The translations under genes were made by a program, and so were the position numbers. A stretch of DNA of 64,000 bases, taken from NCBI GenBank assembly GCA_035497735.1, contig DATJCX010000037.1:1-64000 (forward strand). Direction: 5' to 3'. The DNA comes from Brumimicrobium sp035497735 (GTDB lineage: Bacteria; Bacteroidota; Bacteroidia; Flavobacteriales_D; Crocinitomicaceae). The notes below the pieces were generated by a model that was not told the origin of the DNA, searched no databases, and saw nothing but the letters and a program-made list of their open reading frames with translations. This document shows positions 50,897 to 59,813 of the stretch, piece after piece; positions within the stretch are counted from its first letter, which is position 1; the number at the start of each line of letters is the position of its first letter.

Positions 50897-52498
50897 ATGC
50901 GTAAATCTTTTTTAATTTATTCAACTCTGGGGTTAATTGTATCACTTGGTCTTTCTATTTTTTTAAGCCCTAACTGGTACGTGCTATTCGCTATTATCCT
51001 TGTATTTACAATCATGGGATACTATGATTTAATTGAGAAAAAGCATGCAATTAGAAGGAATTTCCCAGTTGTAGGTAGATTGAGGTATGTAATGGAAGAG
51101 TTAAGACCTAAAATGTACCAATACTTTATTGAATCTGATACTTCTGGAAAACCAATCAACAAACTAGATAGAAACGTTATTTACCAAAGAGCAAAGAAAC
51201 AATTACAAACTGTCCCTTTTGGTACACAATACGATGTTTATGCAGAAGGTTACGAATGGCTTTGTCACTCAGTTTCTCCAAAAGCATTTGACACCTTAAA
51301 TCACAACCCTCGTGTTTTAGTTGGAAACAAGGACTGTAAGCAGCCTTATTCTTCAAGTATTTTAAATATTTCAGCGATGAGTTTCGGTTCATTAAGTGCC
51401 GAAGCTGTTGAAGCATTTAACGGAGGAGCAAAAATCGGAGGATTTGCGCACAACACAGGTGAAGGAGGAATTAGTCCCTATCACTTAAAGCATGGTGGAG
51501 ATTTGATTTGGCAAATCGGAACAGGTTACTTCGGTTGTCGTGATGACAATGGATACTTTGATCCAGGATTATTTGCTGAAAAGTCAAAAATCGAAAACGT
51601 GAAAATGATTGAGCTAAAAATTTCTCAAGGTGCAAAGCCTGGTCATGGAGGAATCTTACCAGCTTCTAAAAACACAGAAGAAATTGCTGCTATTCGTCAC
51701 GTAAAGCCACATACACAAATTGCATCACCGCCTTACCATACAGCATTCGAAAATCCAATCGGAATGATTAAATTCATTCAAGATTTAAGAGATTTATCAG
51801 GAGGAAAGCCGGTAGGATTTAAGATTACAATTGGTCATAAAGCTGAATTCATCTCTATCTGTAGAGCAATGATTGAGTTGGACACTTATCCAGACTTTAT
51901 TACTATCGATGGTGGTGAAGGTGGAACGGGAGCTGCACCAGCTGAGTTTACAAATCACATGGGAGCACCAATGATTGACTCTATGGCTTTTGTTGAAAAC
52001 ATATTGAATGGTTTAGACATTAGAAAACACATTAAACTATTTGCATCAGGTAAAATTACAAACGCTTTCCATATCGCACGTGTAATGGCTTTAGGAGCTG
52101 ACGTGTGTTATTCCGCCAGAGGAATGATGATGTCTATCGGATGTATCCAAACATTGTTATGTAACACCAACCGTTGTCCGGTAGGAATTACTACACAAGA
52201 CATGAAGTATCGTAAAGGATTAGACGTAGCTGATAAGAAAGTTCGTTGTGCTAATTATCACGAAGGAACTGTTAATGCATTTGTTGAGATATTAGGTTCA
52301 ACTGGATTAGATGAAATGAAGAACTTAACGCGTAACCATATTTACAGACGAGTTTCTTTAAACGAAATGATTACTTACGAAGAGTTATTCCCATCATACA
52401 AACCTGGTTCAATGTTGAAAGAAATTCCAGCGAAATACCAATGGGATTTTGATCATTCAAATATTAACCAATGGGGAGTTTCATTAGACAATGATTAA
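50897..52498 (+). CDS. Membrane-anchored FMN-binding glutamate synthase family protein
   Basis: A 533-residue protein of the glutamate-synthase-domain-2 family. Two membrane helices sit near the N terminus (about 5-25 and 28-42). The rest is the GltB FMN-barrel domain with GEGGISPYHLKHGGDL, SQGAKPGHGGILP and TIDGGEGGTGAAP. The Cys motif in GCIQTLLCNTNRCPVG (CX5CX4C) would hold the 3Fe-4S cluster. There is no glutaminase domain and no small subunit nearby, so it is probably a stand-alone oxidoreductase rather than a full glutamate synthase. The electron donor and true reaction are unknown. Confidence 0.85.
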   Translation: MRKSFLIYSTLGLIVSLGLSIFLSPNWYVLFAIILVFTIMGYYDLIEKKHAIRRNFPVVGRLRYVMEELRPKMYQYFIESDTSGKPINKLDRNVIYQRAKKQLQTVPFGTQYDVYAEGYEWLCHSVSPKAFDTLNHNPRVLVGNKDCKQPYSSSILNISAMSFGSLSAEAVEAFNGGAKIGGFAHNTGEGGISPYHLKHGGDLIWQIGTGYFGCRDDNGYFDPGLFAEKSKIENVKMIELKISQGAKPGHGGILPASKNTEEIAAIRHVKPHTQIASPPYHTAFENPIGMIKFIQDLRDLSGGKPVGFKITIGHKAEFISICRAMIELDTYPDFITIDGGEGGTGAAPAEFTNHMGAPMIDSMAFVENILNGLDIRKHIKLFASGKITNAFHIARVMALGADVCYSARGMMMSIGCIQTLLCNTNRCPVGITTQDMKYRKGLDVADKKVRCANYHEGTVNAFVEILGSTGLDEMKNLTRNHIYRRVSLNEMITYEELFPSYKPGSMLKEIPAKYQWDFDHSNINQWGVSLDND

Positions 52499-52517
52499 TC
52501 AAGGTTCAATAAACATT

Positions 52518-52550
52518 AAAAAAGAGGACTCAATGAGTCCTCTTTTTTTT
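52518..52550 (+). terminator. Rho-independent terminator after the glutamate-synthase-like gene
   Basis: AAAGAGGACTCA and TGAGTCCTCTTT form a perfect stem followed by a run of Ts. Confidence 0.9.
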
Positions 52551-52607
52551 ATACGTAAAACTTAAAGTAACTTTATGTGTTTATCTAAAGTAAAACAAAA
52601 GTAATAT

Positions 52608-53789
52608 ATGGCAAACAAAGAAAAATTATGGAATAGGAACTTTATATATATTAGTATTTCAAATTTCTTTGTGGCTTGTTCTTTCTTCCTATTGATGCCA
52701 ACTATCCCAATTTACCTATCAGAACAGCTGGCAGTGCCCCATTCACAAATAGGAATTGTTTTATCATCGTATGCCATGGCTTTGTTGATAATTCGACCAT
52801 TTAGCGGCTATTGGGTGGATGTATTCTCAAGAAAGCCTTTGTTGATAATTGGAATGACGCTTTTTGTGGCTGCATATTTTGGCTACTTCTACGCAGTCTC
52901 TGTTGTATCCTTCTTTGCTTTGCGATTTATTCATGGTCTATTTTGGGGACTCACATCAGTGTCTGCAAACACCATTGCAATAGACATTATTCCTTCCTCT
53001 AGAAGAGCAGAGGGAATTGGCTTCTTTGGTGTAAACATGAATTTAGCCATGGCGCTAGCTCCTTTTATTGCTGTGAACATTTATGAAAACTACGGTTTCA
53101 ATGCTTTAATCACTTTGGCTTTAATCATGGGAAGTACGGCTATATTTTTTGTAACAAGACTAAAGGTTCCTAAACGAAATAAATTAGATAGCATCCCTCC
53201 TATTTCATTTGATAGATTTATTCTAGTTAAAGGAATTCCTATTTTCTTCAACCAACTGTTTCTATCCTTCGGTTGGGGAACACTGGCAGCTTACGCAGTT
53301 TTATACGGCAAAAGTATCAACATACAAAATGCGGGAATTTTCTTCCTTTTCTTGGCTTCTGGACTTGTATTGTCTCGAGTTATTTCAGGAAGATTGGTAG
53401 ATAGAGGTCATCTGCACAAGGTTATGATGTCGGCCATCTTTTTAATCACTGTTGGCTTTGTCGGTTTCGCAGAATTCCAAAATCCAATGATATATTCAAT
53501 CTCTGCTTTTGTAATGGGATTAGGCTATGGAACATTATTCCCAGCTTTACAATCTATCTATATCAATATGGCACCCGCTTCAAAACGAGGAACAGCCAAT
53601 TCGACTTACCTTACAGGATTTGACTTAGGAATTGGTGCCGGCATGCTTGTTGGCGCTAGTTTAGAAGAACATTTCGGTTTTAAAAATATGTATTTGCTAA
53701 CCGCATTATTAAGCTTTATTGCGCTTTTCCTTTATTGGTTCATATCTAGAAAGGTTTACGAAAAACATAAACTAAAAGACTTAGAATAA
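52608..53789 (+). CDS. MFS transporter
   Basis: A 393-residue protein with about 12 predicted membrane helices. GYWVDVFSRKPLLIIG between helices 2 and 3 is the MFS motif A loop, with a second half starting near residue 200. It resembles drug/sugar-type MFS permeases (LMPTIPIYLSEQL at helix 1). The substrate is unknown. Confidence 0.88.
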   Translation: MANKEKLWNRNFIYISISNFFVACSFFLLMPTIPIYLSEQLAVPHSQIGIVLSSYAMALLIIRPFSGYWVDVFSRKPLLIIGMTLFVAAYFGYFYAVSVVSFFALRFIHGLFWGLTSVSANTIAIDIIPSSRRAEGIGFFGVNMNLAMALAPFIAVNIYENYGFNALITLALIMGSTAIFFVTRLKVPKRNKLDSIPPISFDRFILVKGIPIFFNQLFLSFGWGTLAAYAVLYGKSINIQNAGIFFLFLASGLVLSRVISGRLVDRGHLHKVMMSAIFLITVGFVGFAEFQNPMIYSISAFVMGLGYGTLFPALQSIYINMAPASKRGTANSTYLTGFDLGIGAGMLVGASLEEHFGFKNMYLLTALLSFIALFLYWFISRKVYEKHKLKDLE

Positions 53790-53862
53790 TCTATCCGTAA
53801 ATTCAAGTAAACTGGATGTCTCAAAACTGTAGAGCTACTTAGCCATTGAAGAGTTTAGAACA

Positions 53863-53895
53863 CAAAAAAAGAGTGCCCTTTTCAGAAACACTCTT
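53863..53895 (-). terminator. Terminator after the lysyl-endopeptidase-like gene
   Basis: On the minus strand AAGAGTG and CACTCTT flank a 13-base loop and are followed by TTTTTTTG. It also faces the MFS gene. Confidence 0.7.
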
Positions 53896-53916
53896 CTCTT
53901 AACCATTAAAATTATT

Positions 53917-56640
53917 CTATTTTTTAATCAACTTTCTAACAACTTGACCCATTTCTGTTTGAATAGCAACTTGATAAATACCTGCTGCTAAATCATGAAT
54001 ATTCACAGAAATAGATGAACCATTTTTATCCTGAACTGTACGAACAATTTGACCTGTCAAATCATAAACGACAACATTCAAACTCTGGTAATTGCTTGAA
54101 AAATCAATTGTTACCAGATTAGAACTCGGATTTGGATACATGACAACTTCATTTAAATCCAACTCAGTTAGGCTTGAGTTTTGACCGATTTTAAAGAAGT
54201 CTCTATTGTTGTTGTTATTTGCATCATTAACGTCTCCGCCAAGTAAAGTATTTGGATTTTCTGCAGAGCCTAAACACCAAACATAAACCCTGTCGCCATT
54301 TACAAATGAAGAGGTATTGATAGTAACTGGACTACCAACTATCGCTCCTAATTGTGCAGATGAAATACTCTGTCCTACTGCAAATTCTTGTTGCATAATC
54401 ATACCGTTTACATTGTTTAATACACCGTCCGACAGTCTATATAAAGTTTCCAATTGTGTTGAATTATCTCTATGAAGATAACCTAACCATAAAGTATCTC
54501 CTGCCGGAACAACACCAGGACCATTATTTTTCAATGTAAATGAAACTGTTTGTGCCGCATTTGGTGGCAAAGTAGCTCCTGATGTAGGACTATTCAATAC
54601 AACTTGTATATCGTATGGCGAAGTTTCTACTGGATTACTTCCACCACCTGAAACCACTACTCTATAGTCTTCAACTTCTCCACTGTAATAAGGCGCGTTA
54701 AATCCTCCGCACGGCGCAATCGTACCTTGACCGCTTTGATCATAATCAATTTTCACACGCATGATATACGTTCCTGCAGCAACACTAGAAGGAACAGTAA
54801 AGGTAAATCCACCTGCATAATTTTGTGAAAGTGCAGTAGTTCCAATCGTTTCGTTAGGACCATTAAACTGTCCATCTCCATTCCAATCTATCCATACACC
54901 AACAACATCATTTGTATAATAACTTCCAACACCTTCTGAAAGAATTCCTGGTGTTACTCCTACTTGGTATTGTTGTCCAACTGTTAAAGCTGCAGAAAGA
55001 TTTGAATAATCTATATAACCGTCACATCCTGTACTGTTATTAATAGCACCAAGTGTTACTTTCGCAATATATTCATCACAGTCCCCTACTTCGGGTACAC
55101 ATGCCCCATTTCCTGGATCTGGATCTGGGTCAGGGTCAGGGTCTGGGTCTGGATTCGTTCCACCACCAGAACATGGGTCATAAGAACCGTCTAAAACCAT
55201 TGCTCCAGTGTTTGATGGGTCCAACCAAGGCTTAAGTCTTGTAGCGTTTGTGTTTCCTGCACTAGTCCAACTGTAAGAAATTTTTCCATACAAATCATAC
55301 CCACTAGTACTTGTACAGTAAGACGTTCCTCCTGACAGCTTCCCTACAATTCTTGAATTTCCATTGTTATAAGTGAAGATTGGCGAACCCGAAGAACCTC
55401 CTTCAGTTACACCATGTCCATTTGCTGTTTGTGCCCAATAAACTCTCCAATGTGTTTGATTAGACCCAGAATAATTCGCTGAAGTTAACGGCTGCGTAAA
55501 GGTTGAAATTTTCTTAATGTCTCCTGATGGATGATGAATTCCTGCACCTGATTGAGCAGCAGTATTATTTGCATCCCATCCATTCCAGTAGGCACCCCAA
55601 GTTTTTAATTGATCAATTGTTGCACTTTCGTTACTAGAACTCCCTATTTTGATTAATAAAAAGTCTGACTTAGAGATATTATTTCCTGAAACATCTTCAG
55701 AACCAGCAATTTTCTGAGCTCCTGTAATATAAGTTTGCGGTACTTGGCCAGAACTCGTTGGATTTGAACATCCAGAAGCTTCGTAGTTAAAGTAAAAACG
55801 CCAATTGCTAAAGTTTGTTACCCCATCGCCACAGTGCATGGCTGTTAGAAAGTATGGCTTACAGTCTTGAGCAGTATTGTTAATCAAAGAACCAGTACAT
55901 AAAGATTGCGAATAACCATTCACCATTAGAATTCTAGCAACTCCTTTCTTTTCGTCTTGCCATTGTGCACCTTCCGAGCAGTTTACGTTGACTTGACATG
56001 GGTCTGATTCATTTATTTTTTCTGTATAGCCCAATCCTCCATAAGAACGATAAGCATACATTACTTGCTCCATTTCCAGAACAGAAGCTTGAGTTCCTTT
56101 TGGTTCGATTAATTCAATCATTACCAAATCGCCTTCACATAAAGAAAGGTTTTGACCACCTGTTTCTAAAACATCCTTGGCAGAATATGTTAAGTGAACT
56201 CTTTGACCTTGTACATTGTAAACATCAATTGTAGCGTCACCGTATAATTGAAATTTAGAAAAAATAAAACTTTGCGCTAATGCCCCAGGCTGTTGAATTT
56301 TTAATCTCCAAATTCGATCCCCTTTTTCATTAACTGTCCAGATTCCACTATTTTCTGTCGTAATATTGACATCAATACCAGTTCCGAATCGATAAGCCTG
56401 TCCATTTTTGTCGCGCAAGGCATCTTCTTCAAGCAATGCCTGAACATTGGGTGCAGCAAAACTCAATTGTGGAACGTCTTTAAATTGATTCCATGATCTT
56501 TTTTGGAAAGCTTTTAGTTGTGTAGTTTGTGTAGTTGTGGACTGATTAGAATTTAATTCATGAGTGATTTGTGCCTGCGTTGTTAAAGAAAAACTAGCGA
56601 ACAACATCATACTCACTAAGCTGTGAATAATTCGTTTCAT
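53917..56640 (-). CDS. T9SS-secreted trypsin-like (lysyl endopeptidase) protease
   Basis: A 907-residue secreted protease. Signal peptide (LVSMMLFASFSLTTQA), a propeptide to about residue 210, then a trypsin-like domain (about 215-490) with SLCTGSLINNTAQDC, FLTAMHCGD (catalytic His) and GGSSGSP (catalytic Ser near 416), like Achromobacter lysyl endopeptidase. A (PD)n linker follows, then a GEVED domain (about 505-670), an Ig-like region, and a T9SS type A domain (VVMYPNPSSNLVTIDF... VRKLIKK). The chain should cleave proteins outside the cell. The linker DNA is a hexanucleotide repeat. A full promoter lies upstream. Confidence 0.9.
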   Translation of the reverse strand: MKRIIHSLVSMMLFASFSLTTQAQITHELNSNQSTTTQTTQLKAFQKRSWNQFKDVPQLSFAAPNVQALLEEDALRDKNGQAYRFGTGIDVNITTENSGIWTVNEKGDRIWRLKIQQPGALAQSFIFSKFQLYGDATIDVYNVQGQRVHLTYSAKDVLETGGQNLSLCEGDLVMIELIEPKGTQASVLEMEQVMYAYRSYGGLGYTEKINESDPCQVNVNCSEGAQWQDEKKGVARILMVNGYSQSLCTGSLINNTAQDCKPYFLTAMHCGDGVTNFSNWRFYFNYEASGCSNPTSSGQVPQTYITGAQKIAGSEDVSGNNISKSDFLLIKIGSSSNESATIDQLKTWGAYWNGWDANNTAAQSGAGIHHPSGDIKKISTFTQPLTSANYSGSNQTHWRVYWAQTANGHGVTEGGSSGSPIFTYNNGNSRIVGKLSGGTSYCTSTSGYDLYGKISYSWTSAGNTNATRLKPWLDPSNTGAMVLDGSYDPCSGGGTNPDPDPDPDPDPDPGNGACVPEVGDCDEYIAKVTLGAINNSTGCDGYIDYSNLSAALTVGQQYQVGVTPGILSEGVGSYYTNDVVGVWIDWNGDGQFNGPNETIGTTALSQNYAGGFTFTVPSSVAAGTYIMRVKIDYDQSGQGTIAPCGGFNAPYYSGEVEDYRVVVSGGGSNPVETSPYDIQVVLNSPTSGATLPPNAAQTVSFTLKNNGPGVVPAGDTLWLGYLHRDNSTQLETLYRLSDGVLNNVNGMIMQQEFAVGQSISSAQLGAIVGSPVTINTSSFVNGDRVYVWCLGSAENPNTLLGGDVNDANNNNNRDFFKIGQNSSLTELDLNEVVMYPNPSSNLVTIDFSSNYQSLNVVVYDLTGQIVRTVQDKNGSSISVNIHDLAAGIYQVAIQTEMGQVVRKLIKK
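55113..55155 (-). repeat. Hexanucleotide repeat coding Pro-Asp linker
   Basis: On the plus strand about seven copies of GGATCT/GGGTCA/GGGTCT-like hexamers encode repeated Pro-Asp on the minus strand. Copy-number change would add or remove PD pairs without frameshift. Confidence 0.7.
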
Positions 56641-56665
56641 TTTGGTTTTATAATTATGGTTTTAA

Positions 56666-56697
56666 CAAATATATAAAACCTTATGAATTTTAACAAA
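56666..56697 (-). promoter_or_regulatory. Promoter TTTG-N20-TATATTTG of the secreted protease
   Basis: On the minus strand TTTG (plus 56694-56697), a 20-base spacer and TATATTTG (plus 56666-56673) match the consensus, 25 bases before the ATG at 56640. Confidence 0.7.
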
Positions 56698-56724
56698 TTT
56701 TTTAAATCTATTATTAAAAATAAT

Positions 56725-56732
56725 TAGTTTTG
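56725..56732 (+). promoter_or_regulatory. -7 box TAGTTTTG abutting Crp/Fnr gene start
   Basis: TAGTTTTG ends five bases before the ATG at 56738. The GTG at 56732 overlaps the box and is not a credible start. The mRNA may be leaderless. Confidence 0.5.
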
Positions 56733-56737
56733 TGAAT

Positions 56738-57307
56738 ATGGATTCCTATACATTTTTAAAACAGTTTGACCTCAACGAAGAAGATATTCAACTTATGCAA
56801 AGCTTAGGACAAGAGCAATACTTCTCTCTTGGAGAGGAAATATCTTCTTATGATAAGACGGCCAATCATTTTTACTTTGTGAAATCTGGACTCATTCGTT
56901 CATACAGAATTATTGATGGAGACGACTTCACGTACACATTCTTTTTAGAAGGAGATATTTGTGTTGACTATGAATCCATATTAAGAAAAAAACCAAGTAC
57001 ACATTTCTTTGAAGCGCTTGCTCCTACACAAACTTTAAAATACAACTTTTCAGAAATAGAAGCACTTTTTGACAATCATCCTAGAATTGAGAGAATTGCG
57101 AGAAAAATGGCAGAATTTGCCTATATCAACTTACTCAATAGAGTTAGAGAATTCCAAACCGATAGTTTAGAGAAAAGATATCTGAATCTCATCGAGAACA
57201 ATGAAGATATCTTTCACGCAGCGCCTTTAAAACACATCGCTTCCTATCTAGGTGTTAAGCCACAAAGTTTAAGTAGAATTAGAGCAAAGATAAAAAACGA
57301 TAATTGA
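56738..57307 (+). CDS. Crp/Fnr-family transcriptional regulator
   Basis: A 189-residue regulator from ATG 56738. Residues about 15-125 are a cyclic-nucleotide-binding-like domain (SLGEEISSYDKTANHFYFVKSGLIR). Residues about 140-185 are a short winged-helix HTH with LKHIASYLGVKPQSLSRIR as the recognition helix. No Cys cluster for an Fe-S sensor is visible. It lies 124 bp before the TolC/HlyD/permease genes on the same strand and is the best candidate to control them. Confidence 0.88.
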   Translation: MDSYTFLKQFDLNEEDIQLMQSLGQEQYFSLGEEISSYDKTANHFYFVKSGLIRSYRIIDGDDFTYTFFLEGDICVDYESILRKKPSTHFFEALAPTQTLKYNFSEIEALFDNHPRIERIARKMAEFAYINLLNRVREFQTDSLEKRYLNLIENNEDIFHAAPLKHIASYLGVKPQSLSRIRAKIKNDN

Positions 57308-57414
57308 TATATATCTTAATTACTCGTTCAACCAAAACCTATAAAACCATTTCAAAAAATATGTTAAAGTCCTGACACTTAACATATGTGAATTTTCATC
57401 CGAAAGTGTCTCCT

Positions 57415-57422
57415 TAAATTTG
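57415..57422 (+). promoter_or_regulatory. -7 box TAAATTTG of the exporter operon
   Basis: TAAATTTG matches TAnnTTTG, nine bases before the ATG at 57432 and 27 before the in-frame ATG at 57450. No proper -33 TTG. Confidence 0.5.
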
Positions 57423-57431
57423 TCATAGAAA

Positions 57432-58817
57432 ATGATAAAACAATTAAGGATGAAAAATATTAAAACTTTCGGGATAATGATGGCGATTTCTATTATAAGT
57501 GCGCCCGTATCCGCACAGTCTATTCCTAGCTTACAGGAAGTTATAGACAGTGCACTGGTTCATGATTACAACTATGCAAATAAGAAATTAGCATTGGAAC
57601 AAATCGAACTCGACCAACAAAAAATTAAAGACGCTTTCCTACCGCGAATTTCACTAGACGCAAAAGAAGCTTATGTCTATGGAGCAACGAACTTGAATAT
57701 TCCAGAACTATTGATATTTCCAGAGTATGACAATCGTTATCATTTACAAGGATTTATGACACAGGCAGACTTAAAAGCTTCTTTCCTTATTTTTTCAGGT
57801 GGGAAAGTTAGTCAAATGAAAAAAGCCAACGCTGCTAGACTGGAAGCAGAAACAGCGATGTCTAATTTAGACAGAAATGAAATCATCGAAAGCGTACTTA
57901 TGTCTTATGACCAATTAGCACTTTTAAATTCTGTTAAGATAATGCTCGACGATTCTCAAAAACGTTTAGAGGCAAATCAAAAACAAGCTGAGAAAGCTTT
58001 AGAAATTGGTTTAATTACACAGTCGGACTTTAATAAAATCAACCTTACTGTTGCACAGTTGGCTTCTAAGTTTCAGGAGTACGAAGGGAAAAGACAATTA
58101 CTTCTATTGAATTTACATGCAATGACTAAAATTGATTTAGCGCGATTAGAATTAATAGATGAAGATTTAAAGATTCTTCCAATTGCTTATGTGGAAAAAC
58201 CTGTACTCAGAAATGAATTAGTTGCACTTGATGCAGCAGTGAGAGCAAATGAATATAAAATCAAGGCAGCTAAGACTTGGTGGATTCCTAAAATTGGTGC
58301 AAGTGCTTCTGTTTCATATATGGGCTTGCACGATGGGAAAATCACAAGTAGAGATAACATGATTGCAATTTCAAAGCCTTTAGATCACCAATTCAACAAT
58401 TATAATGTTGCACCACTTGTTATGGCAGGCGTTGGACTAAAATGGGATTTATTCGACGGTCGAACAGGAATCAACGAAACCAAACAAGCGAAATTGGACT
58501 TAGCAATGGCAATGAACAAACAAGCTGATGCAAATGATAAGATTTCATTACAACTTAAGAAGAATAAATTGGAAGCGGAGATTGCACAAAGTCAAATTGA
58601 CATCAAGCAAACTGCATTATCAATTGCTGGAGATGCTTTACAGCAAGCCAATAAAGAATATGAATTGGGATTAATTAACTCCACTGAACTCATTGATGCG
58701 GAGAATGCACTTCAAAATGCAACTTTAGAATATGCGCAGGCAGTTTTCACACAAAGAAGAGTTGCCATCCAATACTTGGAAGCAGCTGGAACATTAGAGT
58801 CAACATTCATTAAATAA
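57432..58817 (+). CDS. TolC-family outer membrane efflux protein
   Basis: A 461-residue outer-membrane factor. The signal peptide (FGIMMAISIISAPVSAQ) is followed by long amphipathic helices with Ala/Lys/Glu heptads and the repeated TolC halves (LDQQKIKDAFLPRISLDAKEAY, and WWIPKIGASASVSYMGL). It forms a trimeric channel for the HlyD/permease pair immediately downstream. The start may instead be ATG 57450. Confidence 0.92.
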   Translation: MIKQLRMKNIKTFGIMMAISIISAPVSAQSIPSLQEVIDSALVHDYNYANKKLALEQIELDQQKIKDAFLPRISLDAKEAYVYGATNLNIPELLIFPEYDNRYHLQGFMTQADLKASFLIFSGGKVSQMKKANAARLEAETAMSNLDRNEIIESVLMSYDQLALLNSVKIMLDDSQKRLEANQKQAEKALEIGLITQSDFNKINLTVAQLASKFQEYEGKRQLLLLNLHAMTKIDLARLELIDEDLKILPIAYVEKPVLRNELVALDAAVRANEYKIKAAKTWWIPKIGASASVSYMGLHDGKITSRDNMIAISKPLDHQFNNYNVAPLVMAGVGLKWDLFDGRTGINETKQAKLDLAMAMNKQADANDKISLQLKKNKLEAEIAQSQIDIKQTALSIAGDALQQANKEYELGLINSTELIDAENALQNATLEYAQAVFTQRRVAIQYLEAAGTLESTFIK

Positions 58818-58850
58818 ACCAAACTTAAAATCTTATAAAAACAGTAGAAA

Positions 58851-59807
58851 ATGAAAAAATCAATTTTATATATCGTTAGTTCTTTAGTCGTATTAACATC
58901 TTGCAGCAAACAAGCGGAAGCACCTGTCGTTGGGAAAGTAAAAAAAGACGTTATCTCTTTCACACCTAAGGTGACAGGAAGAGTTTTAGCTATTTATGTT
59001 CAAGAAGGCGATATCGTTCAACCTGGAGACACCTTAGCTATGCTTGATGTTCCTGAGGTAGATGCAAAAAGAGCTCAAGTTGACGGAGTTATCAAAGCGG
59101 CAACAGCGCAAGATGAAATGGCGAAAAATGGTGCAACTAGTTACCAAAGAGCACAACTAAAAGCGAAGTTATTAGCAATGCAAGAACAATATGAATATGC
59201 GGAAAAATCATACAATCGTTCAAAAGAAATGTACGATTCAGGTTACTTATCTGCACAACAATTCGATGAAATAAAAGCAAAGTACAACGGCGCTAAAGCA
59301 CAGTTAGATGCAACACAAGCACAATGGAATGAAGTAGCTAGTGGAATTAGAATTGAAACAAAGACAGCAGCAGAAGGTCAAAAAGAGCAAGCATTAGGTG
59401 TTTTACAAGAAGTAGAAATCGCTTACTCAGAAAAATATGTCATTGCAACAAATGTGATGCAAATTGAAACAATTACACTTCACGAAGGTGAGTTGGCAAC
59501 AGCTGGTTTTGCAATATTCAATGGTTACATTCCAAATTCTACTTATTTCAGAATGACAATAGGAGAAAAGAAAATCAATGAGTTTCCTAAAGGAAAAGTT
59601 GTAACATTAGAAGTTGGATACAACGGAACGACTATTCAGGCAAAAGTTCAGAACATTAAGCAAATGGCTAGATATGCAGACATCACTAGTCCATATCCTA
59701 ATTTAGAAATTGACGAAGCTTTTTATGAATTGAAACTAATACCAACAAATGATAGTGGTGATTTAAGTGAATTGCTAGTAAACGCATCAGTAATCTTAAA
59801 AAAATAA
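58851..59807 (+). CDS. HlyD-family membrane fusion lipoprotein
   Basis: A 318-residue periplasmic adaptor. Its N terminus has a lipobox (VVLTSCS), so it is inner-membrane anchored. TPKVTGRVLAIYVQEGDIVQPGDTLAMLDV is the biotinyl-lipoyl-like motif, followed by a long coiled-coil hairpin (about 75-180) and a beta-barrel domain. It links the permease to TolC. It lies 33 bp after the TolC gene and 6 bp before the permease. Confidence 0.92.
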   Translation: MKKSILYIVSSLVVLTSCSKQAEAPVVGKVKKDVISFTPKVTGRVLAIYVQEGDIVQPGDTLAMLDVPEVDAKRAQVDGVIKAATAQDEMAKNGATSYQRAQLKAKLLAMQEQYEYAEKSYNRSKEMYDSGYLSAQQFDEIKAKYNGAKAQLDATQAQWNEVASGIRIETKTAAEGQKEQALGVLQEVEIAYSEKYVIATNVMQIETITLHEGELATAGFAIFNGYIPNSTYFRMTIGEKKINEFPKGKVVTLEVGYNGTTIQAKVQNIKQMARYADITSPYPNLEIDEAFYELKLIPTNDSGDLSELLVNASVILKK

Positions 59808-59813
59808 GAAATT

